Positions 8,395-17,041 of a stretch of DNA of 44,824 bases are shown here, in pieces (within the stretch, counting starts at the first letter, position 1; every line of letters begins with the position of its first letter). The notes below the pieces were generated by a model that was given only the letters and a program-made list of their open reading frames with translations, had not been told where the DNA came from and did not search any database. This stretch comes from Natronohydrobacter sp. (GTDB lineage: Bacteria > Pseudomonadota > Alphaproteobacteria > Rhodobacterales > Rhodobacteraceae). The stretch covers positions 1 through 44,824 of the forward strand of contig JAFIEL010000008.1 in assembly GCA_020832585.1 (NCBI GenBank). The letters are read 5' to 3'. A program made the translations under genes and the position numbers.

Positions 8395-8510
8395 GATCGT
8401 GTCTCACCTCTTTGCAAGTCGGGGCCTTTGGGGCAAAGTGCCAGCACTCGCGACGATCCACAAGCATCGATCTGGCGCGGGCGAGAGGCAAGTGCAAGAA
8501 AACCAAAGGT

Positions 8511-8526
8511 TCCCGGCACACCGGGA
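8511..8526 (+). promoter_or_regulatory. Leader hairpin just upstream of the SH3-domain gene
   Basis: TCCCGG (8511-8516) and CCGGGA (8521-8526) pair perfectly around a CACA loop, ending 11 bases before the ATG at 8538. The weak purine-rich stretch that would serve as ribosome site (GGGACAGG, 8523-8530) is partly inside the stem, so the hairpin could limit translation. This is inferred from position only. Confidence 0.35.
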
Positions 8527-8537
8527 CAGGCAGGCAT

Positions 8538-9041
8538 ATGAGACGACAGATTTTCTGGAGACTGGCCCTTATGGCCCTCCTTGGGGCTGGACCGGCTATA
8601 GCGCAGGCCGCTGACCGTGGTCCGGTGACGAATTTGCCGATGCCGCGCTATGTTTCGCTGAAAGCCAACGAGGCCAACGCACGGCGCGGGCCGGATACCT
8701 CGCATCGCATTGACTGGGTGTACACAAGGCGCGACATTCCGCTTCGCGTGACCGCCGAATTCGAACATTGGCGCCGGGTCGAGGATATCGAGGGCAAGGG
8801 CGGCTGGATGCATTATGCGCTTCTGTCGGGGTTGCGCACTGTGCTGGTGCAGACCGACATGACCCAGCTTTACCAGCGCCCCGACCGCAACAGTGCCGCC
8901 GCTGCACTGCTTGAACGCGGGGTAATCGCGCGCCTGCGCGAATGTCAGCGCGACTGGTGCAGGCTGGAAGTGGATGGCGCGCGCGGCTGGGCCGAGAAGC
9001 GCCATCTCTGGGGGGTCGAGGTCGAGGACGAGTTCGAGTAA
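8538..9041 (+). CDS. Secreted bacterial SH3-domain protein
   Basis: This 167-residue protein starts with a signal peptide (RRQIFWRLALMALLGAGPAIAQA, probable cleavage after AQA). Two SH3-like repeats follow: YVSLKANEANARRGPDTSHR with WRRVEDIEGKGGWMHYALLSG, then a second half with WCRLEVDGARGWAEKRHLWG. Such SH3b/DUF1058-type proteins act in the periplasm and are thought to bind cell-wall or protein ligands. The ATG at 8538 is chosen because it begins the signal peptide; an earlier in-frame ATG at 8412 adds 42 basic, non-conserved-looking residues. It is convergent with the nucleoside hydrolase gene, with only 10 bases between them. The precise partner is unknown. Confidence 0.85.
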   Translation: MRRQIFWRLALMALLGAGPAIAQAADRGPVTNLPMPRYVSLKANEANARRGPDTSHRIDWVYTRRDIPLRVTAEFEHWRRVEDIEGKGGWMHYALLSGLRTVLVQTDMTQLYQRPDRNSAAAALLERGVIARLRECQRDWCRLEVDGARGWAEKRHLWGVEVEDEFE

Positions 9042-9051
9042 CCCTGTCGGA

Positions 9052-9984
9052 TTACAGCCGTGCCAGACGCTCGGTCAGCAGGGTGAAAAAGCCCTCGTCA
9101 TCAATGCCACCCATGAAGGTCGCATTGGCTGCGCGCCCTGAGACGCGCCACCAGTCGGCAACGGTCATGCCAAGCGTCAGTTCGGAATCAGTTTCGATCT
9201 CGACATTGATATGGCGGCCAGTGAACAGCTCTGGCTGCAGCAGATAGGCAATCGTGCAGGGATCATGCAACGGCGCGCCTTCTGATCCGTATTTTTCCTT
9301 GTCGAAGCGCTCAAAGAAGTCGGTCCAGCTTGCGACCGCCGGACCAACCCGCCCGGCATTGCGGAACGCGTCAACCCGTGCGCGCGAGGTCAGTGCCTTG
9401 TGCGTCACATCCAGCGGCATGACCACCAGCGGCACGCCAGCGCCAAAGACGAGTTTTGCCGCCTCTGGATCGACATAGATGTTGAACTCGGCGGCAGGCG
9501 TGATGTTGCCGCCTTCGAAATACCCGCCACCCATCAGCACGATTTCCTGAATTCGCGGGATGATATCGGGCGCGCGGGTCATGGCCGTGGCGATATTGGT
9601 CAAAGGCCCGATCGGCACAAGCGTCACTGTGCCCTCGGGCTCCGCGCGCAGCGTCTCGATCAGGAAATCAACCGCATGGCTTTCTTGCAGCGGCATGGTC
9701 GGGTCGGGCAGTGTGATCCCGTCGAGGCCCGTCTTGCCGTGCACATGTTCTGCCGTGACCAGCTTGCGCGCCACCGGGGCATCGCAGCCCGCGAAAACGC
9801 GAATATCGGGCCGGTTCGCCAATTCGCAAATGATCCGCGCATTCTTTGCAGTCAGGGCCAGTGGCACATTGCCCGCGACACAGGTGATTCCCAACAATTC
9901 CAGCTCTGGCGAGGCCAGCGCCAGAAGGATCGCCACGGCGTCATCCTGTCCGGGGTCCGTGTCGATGATGATCTTGCGCGCCAT
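9052..9984 (-). CDS. Inosine/uridine-preferring nucleoside hydrolase family protein
   Basis: The 310-residue protein has the calcium-binding signature of nucleoside N-ribohydrolases at its N-terminus (DTDPGQDDA, residues 8-16). VHGKTGLDG follows, then the VPIGPLTNIA and VLMGGGYFEGGNITPAAEFN segments that line the active site. A late His in LHDPCTIAYLL is the expected catalytic histidine. The enzyme splits ribonucleosides into ribose and base for salvage, most likely in the cytoplasm since no signal peptide is present. Length is normal. Purine or pyrimidine preference cannot be settled by eye. It is transcribed leftward and divergent from the leucine operon, sharing the 160-base gap that holds the ivd promoter. 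Confidence 0.93.
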   Translation of the reverse strand: MARKIIIDTDPGQDDAVAILLALASPELELLGITCVAGNVPLALTAKNARIICELANRPDIRVFAGCDAPVARKLVTAEHVHGKTGLDGITLPDPTMPLQESHAVDFLIETLRAEPEGTVTLVPIGPLTNIATAMTRAPDIIPRIQEIVLMGGGYFEGGNITPAAEFNIYVDPEAAKLVFGAGVPLVVMPLDVTHKALTSRARVDAFRNAGRVGPAVASWTDFFERFDKEKYGSEGAPLHDPCTIAYLLQPELFTGRHINVEIETDSELTLGMTVADWWRVSGRAANATFMGGIDDEGFFTLLTERLARL

Positions 9985-10078
9985 GTGCCTGTCTCCTGAT
10001 CCGGTTTTGCGCGCACAATGGGCCAGGTCGTGCGCAGGTGCAATCCTTCCTGTTTGCGCTACACTGAGCAGGAATCAT

Positions 10079-10106
10079 TTGACGCGAGAGCACGCTGTCG
10101 CATAAT
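10079..10106 (+). promoter_or_regulatory. Candidate sigma70 promoter of the leucine/isovalerate degradation operon
   Basis: TTGACG (10079-10084) and CATAAT (10101-10106) are separated by 16 bases. Each is close to the housekeeping -35 and -10 consensus. Transcription would begin around 10112-10114, about 30 bases before the ivd start, inside the palindrome at 10110-10123. The boxes are seen in the sequence; their activity is inferred. Confidence 0.55.
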
Positions 10107-10109
10107 AAA

Positions 10110-10123
10110 TGAACAAGCGTTCA
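10110..10123. promoter_or_regulatory. Palindromic operator candidate upstream of ivd
   Basis: TGAAC-AAGC-GTTCA is a perfect 14-base dyad covering the predicted transcription start. A protein bound here would block RNA polymerase, the arrangement expected for a TetR- or MerR-type repressor released by an acyl-CoA. No regulator gene is visible in the operon itself, so the binding protein is unknown. Confidence 0.5.
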
Positions 10124-10144
10124 GTTATGGGAGGACTACGCGCC

Positions 10145-11308
10145 ATGTTCACGGCATCCATGACATTCGATCTGGGCGAGGATGTGAATGCACTCCGCGA
10201 GATGGTGCATCGCTGGGCGCAGGAGCGCGTCAAACCAATGGCGGCAGAGGTGGACCGCAAGAACCATTTCCCGAATGAGCTGTGGCGCGAAATGGGCGAT
10301 CTTGGGCTTCTGGGAATCACGGTTCCCGAAGAGTTGGGCGGCTCCGGCATGGGCTATCTGGCCCATGTGATCGCGGTTGAGGAAATCGCACGCGCCTCTG
10401 CCTCGGTGTCACTATCTTACGGCGCGCATAGCAATCTGTGCGTGAACCAGATCAAGCTGAACGGCACTGATGACCAGCGCGCGCGCTATCTGCCGAAACT
10501 GATCTCGGGCGAACATGTCGGCGCGCTGGCCATGTCCGAAGCGGGCGCGGGGTCCGATGTGGTGGGCATGAAGCTGCGCGCCGAAAAGAAGAATGACCGC
10601 TATGTGCTGAACGGCACCAAATACTGGATCACCAATGGCCCGGATGCCGATGTGCTGGTGGTCTATGCCAAGACCGACCCGACGGCGGGGTCCAAGGGCA
10701 TCACGGCCTTTCTGATCGAGAAAAGCATGACCGGCTTCTCGACCAGCCCGCATTTCGACAAGCTGGGCATGCGCGGATCAAACACAGCGGAACTGGTGTT
10801 TCAGGATGTGGAAGTGCCCTTCGAGAATGTTCTGGGCGAAGAGGGCAAAGGCGTGCGCGTGCTCATGTCGGGGCTGGATTACGAGCGCGTGGTCCTGTCG
10901 GGGATCGGCACCGGCATCATGGCCGCCTGCCTGGATGAAATCATGCCCTATCTGCGCGACCGCCAGCAATTCGGCCAACCGATTGGCAGCTTCCAGCTGA
11001 TGCAGGGCAAGATCGCGGATATGTATACGGCGATGAATTCGGCGCGCGCCTATGTCTATGAGGTCGCCAAGGCCTGCGACCGGGGTGAGGTGACGCGCGC
11101 CGATGCGGCGGCCTGTGTGCTCTATGCCTCGGAAGAGGCCATGAAACAGGCGCATCAGGCGGTGCAGGCGATGGGGGGCGCGGGCTTCATGAATGACAGC
11201 CCCGTCAGCCGCTTGTTCCGCGACGCAAAGCTGATGGAGATCGGCGCAGGCACATCAGAAATCCGGCGTATGCTGGTTGGGCGCGAATTGATGGGGGCGA
11301 TGCAATGA
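10145..11308 (+). CDS. ivd: Isovaleryl-CoA dehydrogenase
   Basis: The 387-residue flavoprotein oxidises isovaleryl-CoA to 3-methylcrotonyl-CoA, passing electrons to electron-transfer flavoprotein, in leucine and isovalerate breakdown. It has the acyl-CoA dehydrogenase fold with [14 protein letters not shown] and [12 protein letters not shown] at the FAD site. The catalytic base is E247 in [12 protein letters not shown], the internal position that separates isovaleryl-CoA dehydrogenases from short- and medium-chain relatives. The tail has [13 protein letters not shown] and [14 protein letters not shown]. The ATG at 10145 is chosen because GGAGGAC (10130-10136) precedes it at good spacing; an ATG at 10109 would sit inside the promoter region. 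It is first in the operon and overlaps the next gene by four bases (ATGA). Confidence 0.95.
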   Translation: MFTASMTFDLGEDVNALREMVHRWAQERVKPMAAEVDRKNHFPNELWREMGDLGLLGITVPEELGGSGMGYLAHVIAVEEIARASASVSLSYGAHSNLCVNQIKLNGTDDQRARYLPKLISGEHVGALAMSEAGAGSDVVGMKLRAEKKNDRYVLNGTKYWITNGPDADVLVVYAKTDPTAGSKGITAFLIEKSMTGFSTSPHFDKLGMRGSNTAELVFQDVEVPFENVLGEEGKGVRVLMSGLDYERVVLSGIGTGIMAACLDEIMPYLRDRQQFGQPIGSFQLMQGKIADMYTAMNSARAYVYEVAKACDRGEVTRADAAACVLYASEEAMKQAHQAVQAMGGAGFMNDSPVSRLFRDAKLMEIGAGTSEIRRMLVGRELMGAMQ

Positions 11309-11799
11309 AACCTGCTTTCCTACTGACCATTGCTGCGATGAGCGCGTCACCATTGGCCGCGCAGGAGTTGCAGTTCGATCCGGCACCGCTCGAGACCTGT
11401 CTGGCAGGGCTGGAGGATGCTGCGCAGTCTGCGGATTGTATCGGGCGAGCTTCGTCCGCTTGCATGGAGCAGCCGATGGGCGTGACGACGCTCGGTATGG
11501 GGTTCTGTCTGGACGCAGAATATGCGCTCTGGGATGCGAAACTGAATGACGCCTATCAGTTCCTGCGCGCAGAGTATCAGGAACAGGACAAGGACCGGTT
11601 CGAGGGCGCTCCGTCGCTGGCCGATGCGCTGCGCGACATGCAGCGCGGCTGGATCGGCTACCGGGATGCGCGTTGCGAATTTGCCGCCGCGCAATGGCAA
11701 GGGGGCACTGGCGCAAGTCCCGCCTTTCTCGGCTGCATGATGCAGGTGACAGCGGAGCAGACGATATATCTCTGGTCCGTATTTCACGCCGGGCGCTGA
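11305..11799 (+). CDS. Secreted LprI-like (DUF1311) protein
   Basis: This 164-residue protein has a signal peptide ([20 protein letters not shown]) and a mature part with six cysteines. The pattern matches LprI/DUF1311-type proteins: C-x6-LG-x2-FC, then [31 protein letters not shown] and a closing [15 protein letters not shown]. LprI itself is described as a lysozyme inhibitor, but the family is broad. The start is fixed by the ATGA overlap with the stop of ivd, so translation is coupled to a leucine-degradation enzyme. The link between a periplasmic protein of this type and cytoplasmic leucine catabolism is not explained by the sequence; see findings. Confidence 0.8.
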   Translation: MKPAFLLTIAAMSASPLAAQELQFDPAPLETCLAGLEDAAQSADCIGRASSACMEQPMGVTTLGMGFCLDAEYALWDAKLNDAYQFLRAEYQEQDKDRFEGAPSLADALRDMQRGWIGYRDARCEFAAAQWQGGTGASPAFLGCMMQVTAEQTIYLWSVFHAGR

Positions 11800-11809
11800 G
11801 GGGGATGGC

Positions 11810-13417
11810 ATGAAACTGACCTCGCAAATCCTGACGGGCTCTGACCAGTTCCGCGCCAATCGCGCCGCGCATCTTGCGGCCCTGGCCGAGATCTCCGAGG
11901 CGCAGGCGCTCGCCCGCGCGGGCGGCGGCGAGACAGCCCGCGCCCGCCATGTCGCGCGCGGCAAGATGCTGCCGCGCGACCGGGTGGCAGGTCTGCTGGA
12001 TGCTGGCTCGCCCTTTCTGGAAGTGGGCAGCACCGCTGCGCATGGGCTTTACGACGGCGCGGCCCCCTGCGCAGGCGTGATTGCCGGGATCGGGCAGGTC
12101 TCGGGGCGTTGGTGCATGGTCATCTGCAATGATGCCACGGTGAAGGGCGGCACCTATTACCCGATGACCGTCAAAAAGCATCTGCGCGCGCAAGAGATCG
12201 CCGAGGAAAACCATTTGCCGTGCATTTATCTGGTGGACAGCGGCGGCGCGAACCTGCCCAATCAGGACGAAGTTTTCCCCGACCGCGACCATTTCGGGCG
12301 GATTTTCTACAATCAGGCGCAGATGAGCGCCAAGGGCATCGCGCAGATCGCTGTCGTGATGGGCTCCTGCACCGCAGGCGGGGCCTATGTGCCCGCCATG
12401 TCGGATGTGACGATCATCGTACGCGATCAGGGCACGATCTTTCTGGCCGGACCGCCACTGGTGAAGGCCGCGACCGGTGAAGTGGTCAGCGCCGAGGATC
12501 TGGGCGGCGGCGATGTGCATACGCGCCTGTCTGGCGTTGCGGATTATCTGGCCGAAGATGACGCGCATGCGCTGGCACTCGCGCGGCGCGCAGTCGCCAG
12601 TCTGGGGGAAGGTGCGGGCAAAGTCCACACCCTACAGGGGGCCATCGAGGACCCGGCTTATGACCCCGAGGAAATCCTTGGCGTCGTGCCGGCCGATCTG
12701 CGCACGCCTTATGACATTCGCGAGGTTATCGCGCGGCTGGTCGATGGCTCGCGCTTTGATGAGTTCAAGCCGCGTTTCGGCGAGACGCTGGTCACGGGCT
12801 TCGCGCAGGTCATGGGCTGGCCTGTGGGGATTGTCGCGAATAACGGGGTGCTGTTTTCGGAAGCCGCAGTAAAAGGCGCGCATTTCATCGAGCTTTGCTC
12901 ACAGCGCCGTATCCCGCTGGTATTTTTGCAGAATATCACGGGCTTCATGGTGGGCCGGAAATACGAGAATGAAGGCATCGCGCGGCATGGGGCCAAGATG
13001 GTGACGGCGGTCGCCACGACCTCGGTGCCCAAGATCACCATGTTGGTGGGTGGCAGTTTCGGCGCGGGCAATTACGGCATGGCGGGGCGGGCCTATTCCC
13101 CGCGCTTCCTGTGGACCTGGCCGAACAGCCGGATCTCGGTCATGGGCGGCGCGCAGGCGGCGGGGGTTCTCGCCACGGTCAAGCGCGACGCGATGGAACG
13201 GGCCGGGCAGGACTGGAGCCTTGAAGATGAGGACGCTTTCAAGCGCCCCACGATCGAGATGTTTGAGCGCCAGTCGCACCCGCTCTATGCCGCGGCGCGG
13301 CTCTGGGATGACGGGATCATCGACCCGCGCAAGTCCCGGCAGGTTCTGGCGCTGTCGCTGAGTGCCGCGCATTGTGCGCCTGTTGGGGAAACACGCTTCG
13401 GTGTGTTCCGGATGTGA
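11810..13417 (+). CDS. mccB: Methylcrotonyl-CoA carboxylase carboxyltransferase (beta) subunit
   Basis: The 535-residue protein transfers the carboxyl group from biotin to 3-methylcrotonyl-CoA, giving 3-methylglutaconyl-CoA. It shows the paired crotonase-like N and C domains of acyl-CoA carboxyltransferases: [54 protein letters not shown], and in the second half [15 protein letters not shown] and [20 protein letters not shown]. The order ivd-mccB-mccA-mvaB and the length favour methylcrotonyl-CoA over propionyl- or geranyl-CoA as substrate. A GAGGGGGATGG stretch just before the ATG is the ribosome site. The gap to mccA (113 bases) holds two hairpins, unusual inside an operon whose products form one complex. 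Confidence 0.93.
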   Translation: MKLTSQILTGSDQFRANRAAHLAALAEISEAQALARAGGGETARARHVARGKMLPRDRVAGLLDAGSPFLEVGSTAAHGLYDGAAPCAGVIAGIGQVSGRWCMVICNDATVKGGTYYPMTVKKHLRAQEIAEENHLPCIYLVDSGGANLPNQDEVFPDRDHFGRIFYNQAQMSAKGIAQIAVVMGSCTAGGAYVPAMSDVTIIVRDQGTIFLAGPPLVKAATGEVVSAEDLGGGDVHTRLSGVADYLAEDDAHALALARRAVASLGEGAGKVHTLQGAIEDPAYDPEEILGVVPADLRTPYDIREVIARLVDGSRFDEFKPRFGETLVTGFAQVMGWPVGIVANNGVLFSEAAVKGAHFIELCSQRRIPLVFLQNITGFMVGRKYENEGIARHGAKMVTAVATTSVPKITMLVGGSFGAGNYGMAGRAYSPRFLWTWPNSRISVMGGAQAAGVLATVKRDAMERAGQDWSLEDEDAFKRPTIEMFERQSHPLYAAARLWDDGIIDPRKSRQVLALSLSAAHCAPVGETRFGVFRM

Positions 13418-13423
13418 AGCATT

Positions 13424-13478
13424 GAGTATTTTTTGCAAGATGAAATCCCGCCCCGGCTTCATCTTGCCGCAAATACTC
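13424..13478. repeat. Inverted pair of the GAGTATTT...GCAAGATGAA element forming a long hairpin
   Basis: One copy runs forward at 13424-13445 and a second runs reversed at 13457-13478, separated by 11 bases. They can fold into an imperfect stem: 8 paired bases, a 3-base mismatch, then 10 paired bases. Related single copies occur at 15495-15516 and 38130-38151. The hairpin lies just after the mccB stop and could weaken transcription or set an RNA end between mccB and mccA. Confidence 0.65.
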
Positions 13479-13489
13479 CGGGGGGGATA

Positions 13490-13506
13490 GGGGGGCAGCG
13501 CCCCCC
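13490..13506 (+). terminator. GC hairpin in the mccB-mccA gap
   Basis: Six G residues (13490-13495) and six C residues (13501-13506) pair around a CAGCG loop. There is no U-tract downstream. With the hairpin at 13424-13478 it makes the gap highly structured; it may attenuate rather than stop transcription. Confidence 0.4.
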
Positions 13507-13530
13507 TGCTGGTGAAGAGAGCGCAAAGCC

Positions 13531-15459
13531 ATGTTCGACAAGATCCTGATTGCCAATCGCGGCGAGATCGCCTGCCGGATCATCCGCACAGCGCGGGCCA
13601 TGGGCATCCGCACTGTCGCGGTGCACTCCGACGCCGATACCCATGCGCTGCATGTCGCAATGGCCGATGAGGCCGTTCTGATCGGTGGCCCCGCCCCGCG
13701 CGACAGCTACTTGCGCGGGGATGTGATCATCCGGGCCGCGCAGGATACCGGCGCGCAGGCGATTCATCCGGGCTATGGGTTCCTGTCCGAGAACCCCGAT
13801 TTCGTCGAAGCGGTCGAGGCGGCGGGGCTGGTCTTTATCGGTCCGTCTGCGCAGGCGATCCGCGCGATGGGGCTGAAGGATGCAGCCAAAGCGCTGATGC
13901 AGGAGGCAGGCGTGCCAGTTGTGCCGGGCTATCACGGGGCCAATCAGGATCCCGAGCATCTCTCTGGCGCGGCGGATGCGATCGGCTATCCGGTGCTCAT
14001 CAAGGCCGTGGCAGGGGGTGGCGGCAAGGGGATGCGGCTGGTTGAGGACCCAGCGCAATTCATGGACGCGCTTGCCAGTGCCAAGGGAGAGGCGGCCACG
14101 GCCTTCGGTAATGACGCCGTGCTGATCGAGAAATACATCATCAAGCCGCGCCATATCGAAATGCAGGTTTTTGGCGACGGAACAGATGCCGTGCATCTGT
14201 TCGAGCGCGATTGCTCGCTCCAGCGCCGCCACCAGAAGGTGATCGAGGAAGCACCTGCACCCGGCATGACGGAAGAGATGCGCGCCGCGATGGGGCAGGC
14301 GGCGGTGCGGGCCGCCAAGGCCATTGGCTACAAGGGGGCGGGCACGGTCGAGTTCATTGTCGATGGCAGTCGCGGGCTGCGCCCTGACGGGTTCTGGTTC
14401 ATGGAAATGAACACGCGGCTTCAGGTTGAGCACCCTGTGACCGAGGCGATTACCGGGGTCGATCTGGTCGAATGGCAATTGCGCGTGGCGGCAGGTGAGG
14501 GGCTGCCCTGTGCGCAGGAGGCGCTGTCGATCACAGGCCACGCATTCGAGGCGCGGCTCTATGCCGAGGATGTGCCCGCGGGTTTCCTGCCTGCGACCGG
14601 GCGGCTGGAGCATCTGCGTTTCCCTGACACTGCGCGCGCCGATACGGGCGTGCGCGCAGGCGATGTGATCAGCCCCTGGTATGACCCGATGATCGCCAAG
14701 ATCATCACCCATGGCCCGACGCGCGCAATTGCGCTCAAGCGGCTGGAGGCGGCGCTGGGCGGAACGCAAGTGGCGGGGTCAGTCACCAATCTGGCCTTCC
14801 TTGGTGCTCTGGCCCGACATGACGGATTTCGGGCGGGCGATGTGGATACAGGCGTGATCGCGCGTGATCTGGACAGTTTGGTGGCTGTACCTGAGCTTGC
14901 GCCCTGGGAATGGGCCGCCGCCGCCGCTCTGGCAATCGGGCTTGACGCTATTCGTGCGCCGCTGGCTGGTTTCAGCACATCCGGGCCGATCTGGCAGCAG
15001 GTGCCTTTGGCTGATGTTGATCTGCGGATCGCTGTGACCGGACCTCGCGCGGCATTGGTGCAGGTCGCAGGGCAGGACCCCGCGGTCGTGGCGCGTGATG
15101 ACGGGCTGCGTGTTGCAGGCGCGCCGGAACTCGTCTGCGGGGTATGTGCCGGGGGTGCTGTGTGCCTGTTTGGCCCTGTCCCACGCGTGCTGGCGCTGGT
15201 CGATCCGCTTCATCGTGCTTCGGGGGCAGGGGCCGGGGCGGATGTTGTGCTCGCGCCCATGCCGGGGCTGGTGAAGGCGATTTTCGTGGCACCGGGCGAA
15301 GAGGTTGCGGAAGGGGCGCGGTTGGCGATCCTCGAGGCAATGAAGATGGAGCATACGCTGGTCGCGGCCCGCGCGGGGCGGGTGGCTGAAGTGCTGGCTT
15401 CGCCGGGTGCGCAGGTCGAGGCAGGGGCGGCGCTCGTGCGGCTGGAGGACGAGGCGTGA
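13531..15459 (+). CDS. mccA: Methylcrotonyl-CoA carboxylase biotin-containing (alpha) subunit
   Basis: The 642-residue protein combines biotin carboxylase and biotin carrier. It begins MFDKILIANRGEIACRI and contains HPGYGFLSENPDF. The ATP-grasp glycine loop KAVAGGGGKGMRL is at about 158-170, and the catalytic EMNTRLQVEHPVTE follows near 290-305. The C-terminus is a biotinyl domain with the EAMKM box, biotin lysine K605. It carboxylates its own biotin using ATP and bicarbonate and hands it to MccB. Length fits MccA. The biotin must be attached by BirA, encoded at 34827 in this window. A less conserved linker at about 470-560 is Ala/Gly-rich. No defect is seen. Confidence 0.95.
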   Translation: MFDKILIANRGEIACRIIRTARAMGIRTVAVHSDADTHALHVAMADEAVLIGGPAPRDSYLRGDVIIRAAQDTGAQAIHPGYGFLSENPDFVEAVEAAGLVFIGPSAQAIRAMGLKDAAKALMQEAGVPVVPGYHGANQDPEHLSGAADAIGYPVLIKAVAGGGGKGMRLVEDPAQFMDALASAKGEAATAFGNDAVLIEKYIIKPRHIEMQVFGDGTDAVHLFERDCSLQRRHQKVIEEAPAPGMTEEMRAAMGQAAVRAAKAIGYKGAGTVEFIVDGSRGLRPDGFWFMEMNTRLQVEHPVTEAITGVDLVEWQLRVAAGEGLPCAQEALSITGHAFEARLYAEDVPAGFLPATGRLEHLRFPDTARADTGVRAGDVISPWYDPMIAKIITHGPTRAIALKRLEAALGGTQVAGSVTNLAFLGALARHDGFRAGDVDTGVIARDLDSLVAVPELAPWEWAAAAALAIGLDAIRAPLAGFSTSGPIWQQVPLADVDLRIAVTGPRAALVQVAGQDPAVVARDDGLRVAGAPELVCGVCAGGAVCLFGPVPRVLALVDPLHRASGAGAGADVVLAPMPGLVKAIFVAPGEEVAEGARLAILEAMKMEHTLVAARAGRVAEVLASPGAQVEAGAALVRLEDEA

Positions 15460-15494
15460 GCGCGGGCGCTGGGCCTTGGGGCAGAGGCTGGATT

Positions 15495-15516
15495 GAGTAT
15501 TTTGGGCAAGATGAAG
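15495..15516 (+). repeat. Single copy of the GAGTATTT...GCAAGATGAA element
   Basis: This 22-base element starts GAGTATTT and ends GCAAGATGAAG. It sits between mccA and the GST-like gene, with its end 7 bases before the GTG start of the latter. Copies at 13424, 13457 (reversed) and 38130 share the same ends. Confidence 0.65.
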
Positions 15517-15523
15517 GGGCAGG

Positions 15524-16159
15524 GTGGTGATCCGGCTCTGGCATGTGGCGCAGTCGCGCTCGTTCCGGGTGCTCTGGGCGCTGGAAGAGATCGGCGCAGA
15601 GTATGAGTTGATCCGCTGTTCTTTCTTTGACCGCTCGCTGCGCGCGCCGGAGCATCTGGCGCGTTCGCCTGCCGGGCGGGTGCCGGCGCTGGAGGATGAG
15701 GCAACGGTGCTCTGTGAAAGCGGGGCGATCCTGATGTGGCTCTCGGAGACGCGCGCGCCGCATCTGCGCGTGGCCGAAGGGCTAGAGGGGCGCGCGGCGT
15801 TTTTTCAGGGGCTGCATTACGCCGAAACCCTGGGCGCGCATCTGGCCAATCTGACGCAGCATCATGTGGTGTTGCGCGACCCCGCCATGCGCTCGCCCAC
15901 GGTCATGCGGCTTGAAGCGAGGCGGCTTGAGAATGCGCTGGGCGCTGTCGGGCCGGGCTGGGTGGCGGGCGCGTTCACTGTCGCGGATATTGGCCTTGGC
16001 TACGCTGTCTGGCTGGCGCAGCGTTTCGTGACTTTGCCCGAACCGGCGGCGGTGTATCTGGCGGCTTGCGAAGCGCGTCCGGCCTTTCAGCGCGCTCTGG
16101 CGCAGGACGGGCCGCCCGAAATCTATCTGCGGGACTTTTACCCGCCGCCAGAGGAGTAA
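15524..16159 (+). CDS. Glutathione S-transferase family protein
   Basis: The 211-residue protein has the two-domain glutathione S-transferase layout. The N-terminal thioredoxin-like half is RLWHVAQSRSFRVLWALEEIG with the cis-proline region AGRVPALEDEATVLCESGAI, where the Glu-Ser pair binds the glutathione gamma-glutamyl group. An alpha-helical C-terminal domain follows, with WVAGAFTVADIGLGYAV. It starts with GTG (GTG GTG in tandem, either could be used). Its last codons, GAG GAG TAA, provide the ribosome site for mvaB three bases on, so it is co-translated with leucine enzymes. A role in disposing of reactive enoyl-CoA or aldehyde by-products is plausible but inferred. Confidence 0.85.
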   Translation: MVIRLWHVAQSRSFRVLWALEEIGAEYELIRCSFFDRSLRAPEHLARSPAGRVPALEDEATVLCESGAILMWLSETRAPHLRVAEGLEGRAAFFQGLHYAETLGAHLANLTQHHVVLRDPAMRSPTVMRLEARRLENALGAVGPGWVAGAFTVADIGLGYAVWLAQRFVTLPEPAAVYLAACEARPAFQRALAQDGPPEIYLRDFYPPPEE

Positions 16160-16162
16160 GCC

Positions 16163-17041
16163 ATGCGCGCGGTCGAGATATTCGAGGTCGGACCCCGCGA
16201 CGGGTTGCAGAATGAGGCCCGGCTGATCCCGGCTACAGAGAAAGTGGCACTGATCGACTGTCTGAGCCGGGCAGGCTTCCGCCGGATCGAGGTGGCAAGT
16301 TTCGTCAGTCCGAAATGGGTGCCGCAAATGGCGACATCAGCCGAGGTTCTGGGCCAGATCATGCGCGCGCCGGGTGTGCGCTATGCGGCGCTTGCGCCAA
16401 ACCTGCGCGGGCTGGAGGACGCAATCACGGCGCGCGCCGATGAAGTGGCGGTTTTCGGCTCGGCCTCGGAAGGGTTCAGCCGCGCCAATCTGAATTGCTC
16501 GGTCGCGGAAAGCCTTGCGCGTTTCGCGCCCGTCATGGAAGCCGCGCGCACCGCAGGGTTGCCAGTGCGCGGCTATATCTCTTGCGTGACGGATTGCCCA
16601 TTTGACGGGCCGACACCACCCGAGGCCGTGGCGCGGCTGGCGTCGCGTCTGCGCGATATGGGCTGCTATGAGATCAGCCTTGGTGACACGATCGGGCGCG
16701 GCACGCCTGACAGCATCGCCGCCATGCTGCGCGCGGTGCTGGCAGATGTGCCGCCCGAGATGCTGGCCGGGCATTACCACGACACCGGCGGGCGGGCGCT
16801 GGCGAATATCGAGGTCTCGCTCGAACATGGTTTGCGGGTGTTCGATGCGGCAGTCGGGGGTTTGGGGGGCTGTCCCTATGCGCCGGAGGCTTCGGGCAAT
16901 GTGGCGACGGAAGCTGTGCATGAATGGCTGATCGGCATGGGCTGGACAACCGGGCTGGATCGCAGGGTTCTGGCCGAGGCAAGCGCAATGGCCCGCGCGA
17001 TGCGGCAAGGAGGGCGGAATGTATCAGACGCTGACGCTTGA
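16163..17041 (+). CDS. mvaB: Hydroxymethylglutaryl-CoA lyase
   Basis: The 292-residue TIM-barrel enzyme cleaves 3-hydroxy-3-methylglutaryl-CoA into acetoacetate and acetyl-CoA, the last step of leucine breakdown. Recognisable are VGPRDGLQNE with R12 and D13, the metal ligands H204 and H206 in GHYHDTGGRALANI, and the catalytic cysteine C237 in GGLGGCPYAPEASGNVATE. These correspond to the known active-site residues of bacterial and human HMG-CoA lyases. Length is normal. It overlaps the following hydratase gene by 23 bases, so the two are likely translated together. Confidence 0.95.
   Translation: MRAVEIFEVGPRDGLQNEARLIPATEKVALIDCLSRAGFRRIEVASFVSPKWVPQMATSAEVLGQIMRAPGVRYAALAPNLRGLEDAITARADEVAVFGSASEGFSRANLNCSVAESLARFAPVMEAARTAGLPVRGYISCVTDCPFDGPTPPEAVARLASRLRDMGCYEISLGDTIGRGTPDSIAAMLRAVLADVPPEMLAGHYHDTGGRALANIEVSLEHGLRVFDAAVGGLGGCPYAPEASGNVATEAVHEWLIGMGWTTGLDRRVLAEASAMARAMRQGGRNVSDADA

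Noticed and set aside
13424-13506. CRISPR-like repeats between mccB and mccA
   Set aside because: There are only two copies, in opposite orientation, with no regular spacers. It is a hairpin-forming pair, not an array.
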